A stretch of 21,418 nucleotides of DNA from CAIRYW01 sp964555825 (GCA_964555825.1 CAZKTY010000011.1:1-21418), one strand, 5' to 3'; counted from the stretch's first letter, positions 15,298-21,067 are shown. Made by a program: numbers and translations. Notes: generated from the sequence alone by a model not told the origin.

Positions 15298-15912
15298 ATG
15301 CAAATCAACTTTATCTTCGCGATCATCATATTAATAGTGTCAGTTATCCTCCATGAGATCTCTCATGGGTACGCTGCTTACTTCCTAGGAGATCCTACTG
15401 CAAAGTACCAAGGAAGGTTGTCTCTTAACCCTTTAAAGCACATTGATATATTCGGATCAATCATTTTTCCTATCATTTCATACCTTCTTCAAGGACCTAT
15501 TTTTGGTTGGGCAAAACCTGTTCCATATAATCCTTATAATTTGAAAGGAGGAAAATGGGGAGAAGCGATCGTAGCTGTCGCTGGGCCGTCAGCAAATATT
15601 TTTTTGGCCTTGGTCTTTTCTGTTTATGTAAGAACTTTTGGAATGACTTCCTTAAATGCATCTGCAGGTGCATTAGCCTCATATATTGTGCTAGTTAATA
15701 TCTATTTAGCTATATTTAATCTTATTCCAATCCCCCCACTTGATGGTTCTAGGGTATTAGCTTCACTTTTTCCTCTTCAATTCAGGGATTTTGTCCACAA
15801 AATAGAGAGGTATTCCTTTATTGTTCTTATATTTTTTGTTGTTTTTTTGGCTAGTTTCATTCAACCTCTTGTCGCTTTTCTTTTCCACTTGTTCACTGGA
15901 TTAGCATTGTAA
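15298..15912 (+). CDS. Site-2 protease family membrane metalloprotease (M50)
   Basis: A 204-residue intramembrane zinc protease. The HEISH motif (19-23) lies in the first membrane helix and supplies two His ligands and the catalytic Glu. The third ligand is in NLIPIPPLDGSRV, with the Asp at residue 149. Four to six hydrophobic segments are visible and no PDZ domain is present, which matches the short YwhC/FtsH-independent S2P group. Such proteins cut transmembrane substrates such as anti-sigma factors or remnant signal peptides; the substrate here is unknown. It stands alone between rpmB and the str operon. Confidence 0.93.
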   Translation: MQINFIFAIIILIVSVILHEISHGYAAYFLGDPTAKYQGRLSLNPLKHIDIFGSIIFPIISYLLQGPIFGWAKPVPYNPYNLKGGKWGEAIVAVAGPSANIFLALVFSVYVRTFGMTSLNASAGALASYIVLVNIYLAIFNLIPIPPLDGSRVLASLFPLQFRDFVHKIERYSFIVLIFFVVFLASFIQPLVAFLFHLFTGLAL

Positions 15913-16104
15913 TTTTACGTATTAGGTCTAGACTTATCACTGTATGTCCTATAAAAATTCAGACAACTTCGGGTGGTCCAACAGATCACGTTTCTTTCAA
16001 TTTTTATGCAGGCAGATTCGCCGGCGTACAAGTTCAAGGAAACGTCTTTCTTTGTTTTTATTTTGCCGCAGGGCTTAAGCCGATAGTAGTCGTTTTTTAG
16101 ATAG

Positions 16105-16136
16105 AGCGAGGAGATATTATCCTTGCTATTTTTTTG
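16105..16136 (+). terminator. Intrinsic terminator upstream of rpsL
   Basis: AGCGAGGA (16105-16112) pairs with TCCTTGCT (16120-16127) through one G-T wobble, loop GATATTA, followed by ATTTTTTT. It ends either a small RNA or the M50 transcript, or acts as an attenuator for rpsL. Confidence 0.75.
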
Positions 16137-16188
16137 ATAAATATCAAAGGGTATTGCATTTATCATCAGTTCATATTAAAGTATTCCG

Positions 16189-16211
16189 AAAGCTTCATTA
16201 GGGGCTTTTTT
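16189..16211 (+). terminator. Terminator-like hairpin 15 bases before rpsL
   Basis: AAAGCTTC (16189-16196), loop ATTA, GGGGCTTT (16201-16208) with two T-G wobbles, followed by the rest of a T6 run. It lies directly before the rpsL start and could attenuate the str operon. Confidence 0.5.
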
Positions 16212-16226
16212 GTTTCAGTAGAAAAA

Positions 16227-16640
16227 ATGTCAACAATAAATCAACTAATAAGAAAACCTAGAGCCTTGAAGGCAAAGAAGCTAAGAGCTGGAGCTCTTAG
16301 ACGTGGTTTCAATGCCCTAAAGAACAAACCAACTCTTTACTGTTCACCATTCAAAAGAGGAGTTTGTACAAAAGTAACAACAAAGACCCCTAAGAAACCT
16401 AACTCTGCTATTAGAAAGATCGCAAGAGTGCGTCTTACAAATGGGCTGGAAGTCACAGCTTATATCCCAGGTGAAGGACACAATCTTCAAGAACACTCAG
16501 TGGTTGTACTTAGAGGAGGAAAAGTTAGAGATGTAGGTCTTAGATACACTATCGTTAGAGGTGTTTTGGACTCTGCCGGTGTAGAAAAGAGAAGAAAAGA
16601 AAGATCAATGTACGGTACTAAGAGACCTAAGGCTGCTTAA
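16227..16640 (+). CDS. rpsL: 30S ribosomal protein S12 (uS12)
   Basis: This decoding-centre protein is 137 residues long. Conserved motifs are TPKKPNSAIRK, RVRLTNGLEVTAYIPGEGHNLQEHS, VRGVLDSAGV and the C-terminal RSMYGTKRPK. The loop that is VKDLPGVRY in most bacteria reads VRDVGLRY here: the Lys corresponding to E. coli Lys88 is Arg (residue 101), and the Pro is deleted. The Asp modified by RimO in other species is kept. I chose the ATG at 16227, where the family begins. It is the first gene of rpsL-rpsG-fusA; no SD is present. Confidence 0.97.
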   Translation: MSTINQLIRKPRALKAKKLRAGALRRGFNALKNKPTLYCSPFKRGVCTKVTTKTPKKPNSAIRKIARVRLTNGLEVTAYIPGEGHNLQEHSVVVLRGGKVRDVGLRYTIVRGVLDSAGVEKRRKERSMYGTKRPKAA

Positions 16641-16672
16641 CCAATAATAAAAATCAATTAACATAACAAGAA

Positions 16673-17143
16673 ATGCGAAGACCAGTAAAAAACAGAAATA
16701 TCGTAAAAGAAGACATTCAGTTCAACTCTGAAAAGATCTCTAAGTTCATAAACTATGTTATGGGCAGTGGAAAGAAGAATGCTGCTAGAAAGATCGTATA
16801 TGGAGCACTAGAGAAGATCAAAGAAGACCTTAAAGTTGAAAATCCTCTTGAGATCTTTGAGAGTGCTCTAAAGAATACAGGACCTCTTATGGAAGTTCGT
16901 TCAAGAAGAGTCGGAGGAGCAAACTACCAAGTTCCAAGAGAAATTCGCCCACAGAGAAGGGATTTTCTTTCAATGAAATGGATCATTGAAGCCGCTCGAA
17001 ACAAAAAAGGAAAACCAATGCACATGAAACTTGCAGAAGAAATCATTTCAGCTCACAAGAATGAAGGTGAAGCCGTCAAAAAGCGTGAGAACACTCACAA
17101 GATGGCTGAAGCAAACAAAGCTTTTGCTCACTTTGCTTGGTAA
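16673..17143 (+). CDS. rpsG: 30S ribosomal protein S7 (uS7)
   Basis: This 156-residue protein nucleates assembly of the 30S head and contacts the E-site tRNA. It is recognisable from the N-terminal MRRPVKNR, KISKFINYVMGSGKKNAARKIVYGAL, the conserved VRSRRVGGANYQVPREI and the C-terminal THKMAEANKAFAHFAW. Length is standard. It lies 32 bases after rpsL and 35 before fusA, the normal str-operon order. No SD is seen. Confidence 0.98.
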   Translation: MRRPVKNRNIVKEDIQFNSEKISKFINYVMGSGKKNAARKIVYGALEKIKEDLKVENPLEIFESALKNTGPLMEVRSRRVGGANYQVPREIRPQRRDFLSMKWIIEAARNKKGKPMHMKLAEEIISAHKNEGEAVKKRENTHKMAEANKAFAHFAW

Positions 17144-17178
17144 TTTTTAATAGTTTAAATTAAATAAAAGTATTCTTT

Positions 17179-19320
17179 ATGGAAAGAGATTATCCTCTAG
17201 AGAAAGTTCGTAACTTCGGAATTATTGCTCACATTGATGCTGGGAAGACAACAACTTCCGAGCGTGTTTTGTTTTATACAGGAATGAGTCATAAGATCGG
17301 AGAAGTTCATGAAGGTGAGGCTGTTACTGACTGGATGGAACAGGAAAAAGAAAGAGGAATTACAATTACAGCTGCTGCTATCACATGTTTTTGGAACCCA
17401 ACATACATGGGAACTGATAAATCTTTGATGCATCGTTTTAATATTATCGATACTCCAGGACACGTGGACTTTACAGTGGAGGTTGAAAGATCTCTTAAGG
17501 TTTTGGATGGAGGAGTTGTGGTATTTGACGGAGTAGCTGGAGTAGAACCTCAATCAGAGACAGTTTGGAGACAGGCTGACAAATACAATGTTCCAAGAAT
17601 TTGTTTCATAAATAAATTAGATAGAACAGGAGCAAGCTTTGAAAGAAGTTTTCAATCTATCCTCGAAAGACTTAATAAGCATGCCGTAAGAATGCAGATC
17701 CCTATTGGAGAAGAAGACAAACACGAAGGAGTAATTGATCTTCTCAAGATGAAAGCCTACAAATTTGAAGGTGAAATGGGAAATAAAGTTGTGGAATACG
17801 AGATACCCGCAGAGTATTTAGAAGAAGCAAAGAAATACAGAGCAGAACTTGTTGAAAAGATCGTAGAGCATGATGACGATCTGATGACAGCTTTTCTTGA
17901 AGGTCATGAGATTGAAATTTCTGTTCTTAAAGAAACACTTAGAAAAGCAACAATCGAAAACAAGATCTATCCAGTGTTCACTGGTTCAGCTTTGAAGAAC
18001 AAAGGTGTTCAGCTTGTGCTTGATGCAGTTGTTGAGTATCTCCCTTCTCCTCTTGATATCCCACCAATAAAAGGAATTGATCCTAAAACTGGTGAAGAAA
18101 TAGAACGTCACGCATCTGATGAAGAACCTTTCTCTGCTCTTGCTTTCAAATTGCAGACAGATCCATTCGTAGGACAACTTACTTTCTTTAGAGTTTATTC
18201 TGGAACAATTGAATCAGGTACATATATTTACAACTCAACAACAGGAAACAAAGAAAGATTGGGAAGAATTGTAAGACTTCAGGCAAACAAAAGAGAAGAA
18301 GTAAAGAAAGTCTTTGCTGGAGAGATCGCAGCAGCTGTGAGTCTTAAAGAAGCAAAGACATCCCACACTTTTTGTGATGAATCAAAACCAATTATTTTGA
18401 ACCCAATTAAATTTGCTGAACCGGTTGTATCCTTGAGAATTGAACCAAAAACAAAGGCTGACCAAGAAAAAATGGGTATGGCTCTTAAGAAACTTGGAGA
18501 TGAAGATCCAACATTTAGAATTTCTTCAAACACAGAAACAGGTGAAACGATCATTTCAGGTATGGGAGAACTTCACCTAGAGATCATGATCGATAGAATG
18601 AAAAGAGAATTTTCTGTTGAGGCAAATGTAGGAAAACCACAGGTTGCTTACAGGGAAACGATCTTGGGAACTGCAGAAGCAGAACATAAATACATCAAGC
18701 AATCTGGAGGAAAAGGACAATATGGTCACGTTAAGCTTAATATCAAACCACTTCAGCCTCTTGAAGAAGGAAAGAAAATTCCAAAGAACGTTAAGAGAGA
18801 AGAAGGATTTGAATTCATTGATTCTATTAAGGGAGGAGTTATTCCCGCAGAATTTATTCCTGCAGTTATGAAAGGCGTTAAGGAAGGAATGGATAGAGGA
18901 ATCGTTGCTGGTTTCCACTTAACAAACATTTCTTGTGAACTTACTTATGGTTCTTACCACGATGTAGACTCATCTGAGATCGCTTACAAGATCGCAGCTT
19001 CTCAAGCTTTTCAAGATGCAGCAAAAAGAGCTCGTCCAGTTATTCTTGAGCCTATAATGAAGATCGAAGTTGTCACTCCTGAAAAATTCATGGGAGACGT
19101 AACTGGAAATCTAAACTCAAAGAGAGCTCAGATAATTTCTATGGGAGAGAGAGGTCAAAACAAAGTTCTTGTTGCGACAGTTCCTCTTTCAGAGATGTTT
19201 GGTTACACAACTTCTCTTCGTTCTCTAACAGAAGGACGTGCTTCATCAACAATGGAATTTGATCACTATGATGTTGTACCTCCGAACGTGGAAAAGACGA
19301 TCGTAGAATCAAGAAAATAA
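17179..19320 (+). CDS. fusA: Translation elongation factor G
   Basis: This GTPase drives translocation and ribosome recycling. It is complete at 713 residues. G1 is AHIDAGKT (about 17-24), the switch-I region reads ERGITITAAA, G3 is DTPGHVDF, and G4 is NKLD. Domains II-V follow, with GMGELHLEI, the domain IV region KYIKQSGGKGQYGHVK, and the domain V region MKIEVVTPEKFMGDVTGNLNSKRAQI. It ends the rpsL-rpsG-fusA operon, with a terminator 8 bases later. tuf, which commonly follows fusA directly, is separated here by two other genes and lies about 2 kb downstream. Confidence 0.99.
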   Translation: MERDYPLEKVRNFGIIAHIDAGKTTTSERVLFYTGMSHKIGEVHEGEAVTDWMEQEKERGITITAAAITCFWNPTYMGTDKSLMHRFNIIDTPGHVDFTVEVERSLKVLDGGVVVFDGVAGVEPQSETVWRQADKYNVPRICFINKLDRTGASFERSFQSILERLNKHAVRMQIPIGEEDKHEGVIDLLKMKAYKFEGEMGNKVVEYEIPAEYLEEAKKYRAELVEKIVEHDDDLMTAFLEGHEIEISVLKETLRKATIENKIYPVFTGSALKNKGVQLVLDAVVEYLPSPLDIPPIKGIDPKTGEEIERHASDEEPFSALAFKLQTDPFVGQLTFFRVYSGTIESGTYIYNSTTGNKERLGRIVRLQANKREEVKKVFAGEIAAAVSLKEAKTSHTFCDESKPIILNPIKFAEPVVSLRIEPKTKADQEKMGMALKKLGDEDPTFRISSNTETGETIISGMGELHLEIMIDRMKREFSVEANVGKPQVAYRETILGTAEAEHKYIKQSGGKGQYGHVKLNIKPLQPLEEGKKIPKNVKREEGFEFIDSIKGGVIPAEFIPAVMKGVKEGMDRGIVAGFHLTNISCELTYGSYHDVDSSEIAYKIAASQAFQDAAKRARPVILEPIMKIEVVTPEKFMGDVTGNLNSKRAQIISMGERGQNKVLVATVPLSEMFGYTTSLRSLTEGRASSTMEFDHYDVVPPNVEKTIVESRK

Positions 19321-19327
19321 TAAATAC

Positions 19328-19356
19328 AAAAATCCCGCTTAAAAAACGGGATTTTT
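19328..19356 (+). terminator. Intrinsic terminator after fusA
   Basis: AAAAATCCCG (19328-19337) pairs with CGGGATTTTT (19347-19356), with a CTTAAAAAA loop. The T-run is part of the 3' arm. Confidence 0.9.
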
Positions 19357-19379
19357 CATACAGTAAGATCATCTCTGGT

Positions 19380-19407
19380 TTGACGTAGAAAAATAAAAAT
19401 GTATCAT
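19380..19407 (+). promoter_or_regulatory. Promoter of attenuator cassette 1
   Basis: TTGACG (19380-19385), a 16-base spacer, and TATCAT (19402-19407). The predicted start lies 0-5 bases before the leader-peptide ATG at 19418, so the leader ORF is read from a nearly leaderless RNA. Confidence 0.65.
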
Positions 19408-19417
19408 TTTGATCACA

Positions 19418-19480
19418 ATGATCAATTGGTTCACATTCGGATATTTCTTTAGTACTCGCCTCAAGGGCAAGGACTTTTGA
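19418..19480 (+). CDS. Aromatic-rich leader peptide 1 (20 aa)
   Basis: ATG at 19418 opens a 20-codon ORF ending TGA (19478-19480). The peptide is MINWFTFG followed by YFFSTRLKGKDF: five Phe, one Trp and one Tyr among 20 residues. It sits just downstream of a promoter and upstream of a terminator and of a prephenate-dehydratase-like gene, as in pheA-type leader peptides. Codons 14-17 (CGC CTC AAG GGC) are themselves the antiterminator arm. The downstream ORF 20491-20553 has the same length and the same 12 C-terminal residues, which argues that this reading frame is real. The peptide would have no function beyond its own translation (inference). Confidence 0.82.
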   Translation: MINWFTFGYFFSTRLKGKDF

Positions 19481-19531
19481 TCTGTATCTGATCTCAAAGC
19501 CCCGCCCTTCAGGCGGGGCTTTTTTTGTATT
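19441..19531 (+). promoter_or_regulatory. Transcription attenuator 1
   Basis: The terminator stem is AGCCCCGCC (19498-19506) with GGCGGGGCT (19512-19520), loop CTTCA, extended by AA/TT and followed by T to 19526. A competing antiterminator is visible: 19457-19468 (CGCCTCAAGGGC, inside the leader ORF) is complementary to 19504-19515 (GCCCTTCAGGCG) except for one C-C mismatch, with two more pairs outside. The two structures share the terminator's 5' arm, loop and 3' arm and so exclude each other. Expected logic, by analogy with pheA/trp: a ribosome stalled on Tyr-Phe-Phe (19442-19450) or the earlier Trp/Phe codons leaves the upstream arm free, giving read-through. A ribosome reaching the TGA covers it, giving termination. 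Confidence 0.82.
19441..19531 (+). repeat. 91-bp perfect direct repeat, copy 1
   Basis: Identical base for base to 20514-20604, offset 1073. It starts inside leader codon 8 and ends 5 bases after the terminator T-run. Flanks on both sides differ, so identity stops sharply at both ends. Confidence 0.97.
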
Positions 19532-19611
19532 TGATCTTGATTCGGAATATGGGTGTAACAACATACTCATATGTCGGTTCAAAATCAACCAAAAATTTTC
19601 GGAGTCAGATC

Positions 19612-20424
19612 ATGAAAAAACCAACAGTTCTTTGTTTAGGGCCAAGATTCAGTTATTCGCACATAGCAGCAATGCAAAAATTTCCTGAAGGGGAATTTGT
19701 CTTTCTGAGCCCTCATACAGAGGTCTTGAAAAGATTTCTCGCAGGAGAGGGGGATTATGCACTTGTTCCAATCCATAACACCAATGAAGGGCCTGTTCTA
19801 CCGATCCTCAAGGGTGTAGCAAAAGCATTGTTAGATGGTCAGGTCTTGCATCTTATTGATCGCGTAGACCTGCCTATCAAACATTGTTTTGCCAAAAAAC
19901 AAGGAAGCAATCCATCTGAGATACGAAGTCATGTTCAAGCCTTGGGGCAATGCTCTGAATGGATATACTCTTCTGGTTTGCAGACCTTTGGGGTCGGTTC
20001 GACTTCCTTAGCAGCACAGATGTCAGCAGAGTCAGACGGATCAATTGCTGCAATTTGTTCAGAAACAGCTGCAAAACATTACGATCTGGAGATCGTGTCT
20101 TCGGAAATAGTCAATTTGGACAACGAAAATACGACAACTTTTCATGTTCTTTCTAGGAAACCAAACGGACTTGATAAAGGGGAATATAGAACGGAGTTGT
20201 TTTTCTTTCCAGAGAATAAGCCTGGTACTCTTCACACTGCTACAGGCCCTGCGGCACTTGCTGGCGTGAATCTGTGTGAGATCCTTTCTTTTTACCTTAG
20301 TAACGAGCTTGTCTTCCATGTTGTCCTAGAAGGAAAGCCTGATGAAGAGGTCGTTGATTGGGTCATTAGTGGGATGAGAAGATTCAGTAAAAAACTTCTC
20401 ATAATTGGTTCCTATAAATTATAA
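19612..20424 (+). CDS. Prephenate dehydratase-like protein with ACT-like domain
   Basis: A 270-residue protein with the layout of PheA-type prephenate dehydratase. Matches are CLGPRFSYSHIAA (family: GPxGTFSxxAA), DYALVPIHNTNEGPV (VPIENSxEG), ALGQCSEWI, GSTSLAA, AAICSETAAKHYDLEI, and NTTTF at 173-177 where the family has NxTRF. The catalytic Thr is kept (Thr175) but the Arg is Thr, so activity is uncertain. An ACT-like region follows (PGTLHTATGPAALAGVNLCEI, about 205-265), but the Phe-binding ESRP reads LSFY. It could be a divergent dehydratase, a prephenate-using relative such as a decarboxylase, or a sensor. I chose the ATG at 19612, preceded at 7 bases by GGAG, over an in-frame start at 19525 that lies inside the terminator. 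The upstream leader peptide supports an aromatic role. Confidence 0.8.
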   Translation: MKKPTVLCLGPRFSYSHIAAMQKFPEGEFVFLSPHTEVLKRFLAGEGDYALVPIHNTNEGPVLPILKGVAKALLDGQVLHLIDRVDLPIKHCFAKKQGSNPSEIRSHVQALGQCSEWIYSSGLQTFGVGSTSLAAQMSAESDGSIAAICSETAAKHYDLEIVSSEIVNLDNENTTTFHVLSRKPNGLDKGEYRTELFFFPENKPGTLHTATGPAALAGVNLCEILSFYLSNELVFHVVLEGKPDEEVVDWVISGMRRFSKKLLIIGSYKL

Positions 20425-20450
20425 GCCGTTGTTCACAACGGCTATTTTTT
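20424..20450 (+). terminator. Intrinsic terminator after the dehydratase-like gene
   Basis: AGCCGTTG (20424-20431), loop TTCA, CAACGGCT (20436-20443), then ATTTTTT. It begins on the last base of the stop codon, so cassette 1 is closed before cassette 2 starts. Confidence 0.92.
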
Positions 20451-20454
20451 AAGA

Positions 20455-20482
20455 TTGACATAAAAATTCAAGATAGTAGCAT
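20455..20482 (+). promoter_or_regulatory. Promoter of attenuator cassette 2
   Basis: Consensus TTGACA (20455-20460), a 16-base spacer as in cassette 1, and TAGCAT (20477-20482). Eight bases separate the -10 from the leader-peptide ATG at 20491. Confidence 0.65.
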
Positions 20483-20490
20483 TTAGATAC

Positions 20491-20553
20491 ATGATAAATA
20501 AAATTTCATTTACATATTTCTTTAGTACTCGCCTCAAGGGCAAGGACTTTTGA
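20491..20553 (+). CDS. Aromatic-rich leader peptide 2 (20 aa)
   Basis: ATG at 20491 opens a 20-codon ORF ending TGA (20551-20553). The peptide is MINKISFT followed by YFFSTRLKGKDF: four Phe and one Tyr. It has the same length as leader peptide 1, the same first three residues and the same last twelve. Residues 4-8 differ (KISFT against WFTFG) because the DNA repeat begins only at codon 8. Phe7 and the Tyr-Phe-Phe run are common to both, so Phe (and perhaps Tyr) is the likely sensed amino acid, while Trp is unique to copy 1. Confidence 0.82.
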   Translation: MINKISFTYFFSTRLKGKDF

Positions 20554-20604
20554 TCTGTATCTGATCTCAAAGCCCCGCCCTTCAGGCGGGGCTTTTTTTG
20601 TATT
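20514..20604 (+). promoter_or_regulatory. Transcription attenuator 2
   Basis: Same sequence as attenuator 1. Terminator arms are 20571-20579 and 20585-20593, with the T-run to 20599. Antiterminator arms are 20530-20541 (in leader codons 14-17) and 20577-20588. It controls entry into the 20661 gene. Confidence 0.82.
20514..20604 (+). repeat. 91-bp perfect direct repeat, copy 2
   Basis: Identical to 19441-19531. The repeat covers the leader-peptide end, the antiterminator arm, the spacer and the terminator, so it is a functional unit rather than an insertion sequence or an att-like core. Confidence 0.97.
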
Positions 20605-20615
20605 CATTTTTCGGA

Positions 20616-20641
20616 AGATGCGCCTAATATCAGACGCATCT
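20616..20641 (+). promoter_or_regulatory. 5'-UTR hairpin before the 20661 gene
   Basis: AGATGCG (20616-20622) pairs with CGCATCT (20635-20641) through a 12-base loop. It lies between the attenuator and the SD-like AAGGA at 20649-20653. It has no U-run and may stabilise the read-through mRNA. Cassette 1 has a different hairpin in the same place (about 19553-19575). Confidence 0.5.
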
Positions 20642-20660
20642 GTCGCAAAAGGATAAAATC

Positions 20661-21053
20661 ATGAAAAATCCATTGATCATAAGGGTCTCTGGGAAAAGAG
20701 ATCTTGCACAGCACCTTCAGACAATTGGGCACCTTCTTGAACATTTGTCTTTGTTTATTATCCCTGCTGATTCTAAGGTCAGTTTGGGTCAGTTGCCGGA
20801 CGGGGTCAAATTATTGACTTCTGATGGTATTGGAAAAGAATGCGAAGTCATTCTGGATGGAAAGCAAAGCATATTCAAAAGGAATGGAGGAACTTGCAAT
20901 ATTGCATATCTATATGACCGGACCTTATTAGGTAGGATCCTAGATGATATTGAGAAACGTAAGATCTGTGGTGTGTATTTTGATCGAGTTGATCTTGGTA
21001 CGGTATCTATGGTTGCTTCCTCGGTCGTTGCTTTGTCTATGAACAAAGGTTGA
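20661..21053 (+). CDS. Unrecognised 130-aa protein under attenuator control
   Basis: I do not recognise this family. The protein is soluble and alpha/beta-like: PLIIRVSGKRDLAQHLQTIGHLLEHLSLFIIPAD, a middle part with LLTSDGIGKECEVILDGKQ, then RNGGTCNIAYLYDRTLLGRILDDIEKRKICGVYFDRVDLGTVSMVASSVVALS. There are three Cys, no signal peptide and no membrane segment. The start is firm: ATG at 20661 is preceded by AAGGA at 7 bases, and the sequence around it (ATCATGAAAAA) matches the start of the dehydratase-like gene. It shares promoter type, leader peptide and attenuator with that gene, so a role linked to aromatic amino acids is inferred from regulation only. Confidence 0.78.
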   Translation: MKNPLIIRVSGKRDLAQHLQTIGHLLEHLSLFIIPADSKVSLGQLPDGVKLLTSDGIGKECEVILDGKQSIFKRNGGTCNIAYLYDRTLLGRILDDIEKRKICGVYFDRVDLGTVSMVASSVVALSMNKG

Positions 21054-21067
21054 AAAGTACTTTGTTT

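Larger units (their letters stand above)
15913..16226 (+). ncRNA. Structured noncoding stretch between M50 gene and rpsL
   Basis: This 314-base gap holds no convincing protein gene but a great deal of plus-strand secondary structure. ATAAAAATT (15951-15959) pairs perfectly with AATTTTTAT (15999-16007), extended by TGtCCT/AGGCA. Within it is a hairpin GACAAC/GTGGTC with a TTCGG loop. CAAGGAAA (16035-16042) pairs with TTTCTTTG (16047-16054). A terminator closes the stretch at 16105-16136. TATAAA at 15950-15955 could be a -10. A 26-codon ORF, 16006-16086, starts ATG CAG GCA and contains the Phe-rich run SFFVF. It may be a small RNA or the str-operon leader; no known RNA family is recognised. Confidence 0.4.

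Noticed and set aside
15915..16166. Minus-strand 83-codon ORF and possible tmRNA on the minus strand
   Set aside because: No tRNA-like T-arm or acceptor ends and no convincing tag ORF. The hairpin-plus-U-run polarity favours a plus-strand transcript, and the ORF has no family resemblance.
18577..18918. Long antisense ORFs inside fusA, and similar ones in pilC, recJ and others
   Set aside because: They are frame shadows of strongly conserved genes with no initiation signals and Phe/Ser-rich translations typical of antisense frames.
19441..19531. T-box or metabolite riboswitch instead of peptide attenuation
   Set aside because: No T-box bulge (UGGN) with Stem I-like structure, and no recognised aptamer motif. 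The conserved aromatic ORF overlapping the antiterminator fits peptide attenuation.
19525..19611. Upstream in-frame start for the dehydratase-like gene
   Set aside because: It would begin in the attenuator T-run. The ATG at 19612 has an SD-like GGAG at 7 bases and matches the family N-terminus.
19441..20604. 91-bp repeats as insertion-sequence ends, att sites or REP elements
   Set aside because: No transposase or integrase, no target-site duplication, and the repeat coincides exactly with a leader-ORF end plus terminator before two genes, which a regulatory module explains better.
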